This document shows positions 62,547 to 64,000 of a stretch of 64,000 bases of DNA, piece after piece. The notes beneath the pieces were generated by a model. The model had not been told where the DNA came from. It was given only the letters and a program-made list of their open reading frames with translations, and ran no database searches. The position numbers and the translations under genes are program-made. The stretch comes from CAZICM01 sp964537685. GTDB taxonomy: Bacteria; Myxococcota_A; Polyangia; Polyangiales; Polyangiaceae. The stretch lies in assembly GCA_964537685.1 (NCBI GenBank), contig CAZICM010000013.1, positions 62,001 to 126,000 on the forward strand, given 5' to 3'. Every line of letters starts with the position of its first letter. Positions within the stretch are counted from its first letter, which is position 1.

Positions 62547-63140
62547 ATGGCATCTACAAAATCCGAGAAAACAGCCTCTTACGAGCTTCTCTGGTCGCTC
62601 GAGCGGAGCACCCAAGGCGAGGGAAGCTCTGCGCTTAAGCTCAGCTATCAACTCAAGGCCACCGACGAGCTTTATGTCTCCGATAGGCTTTGGGATTTGA
62701 CCAGCGAGGGAAAGCGTATTCCCGATCCATTTGGGGTCTACCGCTTCATCTCCGATGGACGCCTCCTGCTCGTTTTCGCGCAGGCTCCCGCTCCTCCCAA
62801 CGTGTATCCCCGTATTCGCTATGAGCCTCTTTTCTCGAGGATCGCGGCCGGCGAAACCAGGAAAAACTCGGTGCTTCTTTCTCTGCCCGTGGAGGAATAT
62901 TCAGGACTTCAGCGCAACACCAAGGCTCCCAGCGAAGATACACAAGTATCGGGCGCAATCTTGGTCCTGGGCTACCGGCTCCGTTCGACGCTCGCCAAAG
63001 ATCCAGAGCCTCCTCTCCGCGAAAGCGAAAAAGAGTCTGGATACGTCGTCCACGATCCTCAACTGATTGTCTCCAGTCTGGATATCGACCCCTTGCCGGT
63101 GAAAAAGCGCGTAAATATGGCTCGATTTGTCTTACCTTGA
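62547..63140 (+). CDS. Hypothetical protein after VgrG; candidate immunity or adaptor
   Basis: A 197-residue soluble protein with no signal peptide starts 23 bp after vgrG on the same strand, with GAGGCAAGAGAC before the ATG. It is beta-rich (ASYELLWSLERSTQG, ALKLSYQLKATDELYVSD, SGAILVLGYRLRSTL) and shows no enzyme motif. Genes in this position often encode effector immunity proteins or VgrG-specific chaperones. Which one applies cannot be told from sequence; the cytoplasmic location would suit an adaptor or immunity to a cytoplasmic-acting protease. Confidence 0.6.
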   Translation: MASTKSEKTASYELLWSLERSTQGEGSSALKLSYQLKATDELYVSDRLWDLTSEGKRIPDPFGVYRFISDGRLLLVFAQAPAPPNVYPRIRYEPLFSRIAAGETRKNSVLLSLPVEEYSGLQRNTKAPSEDTQVSGAILVLGYRLRSTLAKDPEPPLRESEKESGYVVHDPQLIVSSLDIDPLPVKKRVNMARFVLP

Positions 63141-63159
63141 TGTATAACACCCCCAGACG

Positions 63160-63996
63160 CTACTCCCGATCGCGCTCCACATCCACGGCCGCCCGCACCC
63201 GTTCTTCCAATCCAGCATCTTTCGCCATACGAGCCGCCCAAACGCGCTCAATCCGCATCACCGCCCCCTTTGGCAGACCTAACTCCAAAAGCGTTCCCTC
63301 TACCGAACCCCGTTCCATACCCACGGAAATTCGCGCGTATTCTTCCGCCTCCAGCGGCCCCCGCTCTTTCTCCAATTGCCCAACATAGGCCGTATCAAAG
63401 CGCTTGAGCAACGCCGTCTTCCCGCGCGCCGTTTCCTTGCGCATCTCGTCGTTCCAGTGCGTCTTTACCCGCTCCCATTGCTCTGTATTCATGCTGTTTT
63501 CATTTAAAATTTTCCCTTCGTCGCGCCGGTTCCGGGCAATGGAAGCCGTTAGCTCCGCGCATCGCTCAAGGGAAATATCCGGAGGAAGTGGCTCCGCTGG
63601 GGTAGTGCTCTCCTCCGGCCGAGATACGTCCGGGGATGGCTCCATCTGGATGGGTGCGGCGGCACTTGTACCCGGTTCTGGAGGCGGCGCTTCAACGAAG
63701 GCCGGCGCGGATACGATCAGCACCGGAAGAACAGGAACGGGAGGGACAAGATTGGAAACAACAACCCCTGCACTTCCTTCGCTAGGTAAATCCGGTGGAT
63801 TGACTGCGGCAGGCCGGGATGGGACAAACGGTGTTTCAGGTTTGGCATTCTCCCGAATCACCGTTATGGTGTCCTCCGGCTTCTTTTTTCGAAGCAGCGC
63901 CTCCTCGGCGGGCCCAAAAGGAAGCACCTTGGCCGTCCGGGGGGAAGATTCATTGAGTCTTAATGTATCCCCCGCCGGGGAAATAGGAAGATCCAT
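63160..63996 (-). CDS. T6SS-associated protein of unknown role, possibly partial
   Basis: The chain has a Pro/Ala/Val-rich, disordered N-terminal half, followed by a helical C-terminal domain with ERCAELTASIARNRRDEGKI, QWERVKTHWNDEMRKETARG, LLKRFDTAYVGQLEKERGPL and VWAARMAKDAGLEERVRAA. I associate this C-terminal domain with myxobacterial proteins encoded next to vgrG/DUF2169-type genes, where a structural or effector-loading role is suspected. The ATG at 63996 is four bases from the window edge, so the true start may be further upstream and the gene may be incomplete here. Confidence 0.65.
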   Translation of the reverse strand: MDLPISPAGDTLRLNESSPRTAKVLPFGPAEEALLRKKKPEDTITVIRENAKPETPFVPSRPAAVNPPDLPSEGSAGVVVSNLVPPVPVLPVLIVSAPAFVEAPPPEPGTSAAAPIQMEPSPDVSRPEESTTPAEPLPPDISLERCAELTASIARNRRDEGKILNENSMNTEQWERVKTHWNDEMRKETARGKTALLKRFDTAYVGQLEKERGPLEAEEYARISVGMERGSVEGTLLELGLPKGAVMRIERVWAARMAKDAGLEERVRAAVDVERDRE

Positions 63997-64000
63997 CTTG

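Overview
The window is chromosomal DNA of moderate GC (judged by eye) from a Gram-negative bacterium, most probably an uncultured or draft-assembled member of the Myxococcota (Polyangiales-like). Pointers are many secreted Cys-rich proteins and lipoproteins with myxobacterial-style acidic/Cys repeats, Ser/Thr kinases (one fused to a cyclase-like domain, an ATPase and helical repeats), a Uma2-family nuclease of a type I associate with Sorangium-like genomes, and short overlaps between neighbouring genes. Three runs of exactly 100 N (1677-1776, 2032-2131, 43200-43299) all fall inside tandem repeats, so this is a scaffold with placeholder gaps.

Layout. 1-5240: small hypothetical genes, a DUF6922-like protein, two phased 42-bp repeat arrays, a coiled-coil protein, a Uma2-type nuclease with a suspicious poly-A tract, and an unknown protein. 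5245-7755: a full-length bacterial homologue of eukaryotic major vault protein. 7879-23655: metabolism and envelope genes (dienoyl-CoA isomerase-like crotonase, FAD mono-oxygenase, methyltransferase, glycosyltransferase, GpsA, Spy/CpxP-like lipoprotein, NIF3, tandem universal stress protein, lipin/LNS2-like HAD lipoprotein, Eco57I-like adenine methylase). 23735-30200: class I fumarate hydratase, then a bacterial gasdermin coupled to a CHAT-domain protease, and a convergent MutS-family ATPase. 30264-43513: lipoproteins, XRE regulators, duplicated Cys-rich lipoproteins, a pseudokinase with a secreted helical-repeat partner, and a peroxiredoxin-glutaredoxin fusion in which an in-frame UGA sits exactly at the peroxidatic cysteine. 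43632-51421: truncated haemoglobin, a mini-NRPS (adenylation interrupted by a PRMT-like methyltransferase, plus carrier) with type II thioesterase, and a membrane phosphotransferase/sulfatase. 52262-52336: tRNA-Glu. 52460-63996: a giant kinase, Skp/OmpH, lipoproteins, then a type VI secretion cluster with an amidase, a VgrG carrying an M91-like metalloprotease and two associated proteins.

The strongest biology is the gasdermin-protease abortive-infection pair, the vault-protein homologue, the probable selenoprotein peroxiredoxin-glutaredoxin and the metalloprotease-tipped VgrG. The gasdermin protease has a large central region that I cannot assign to any known sensor, so how it is triggered is the most open question among them.
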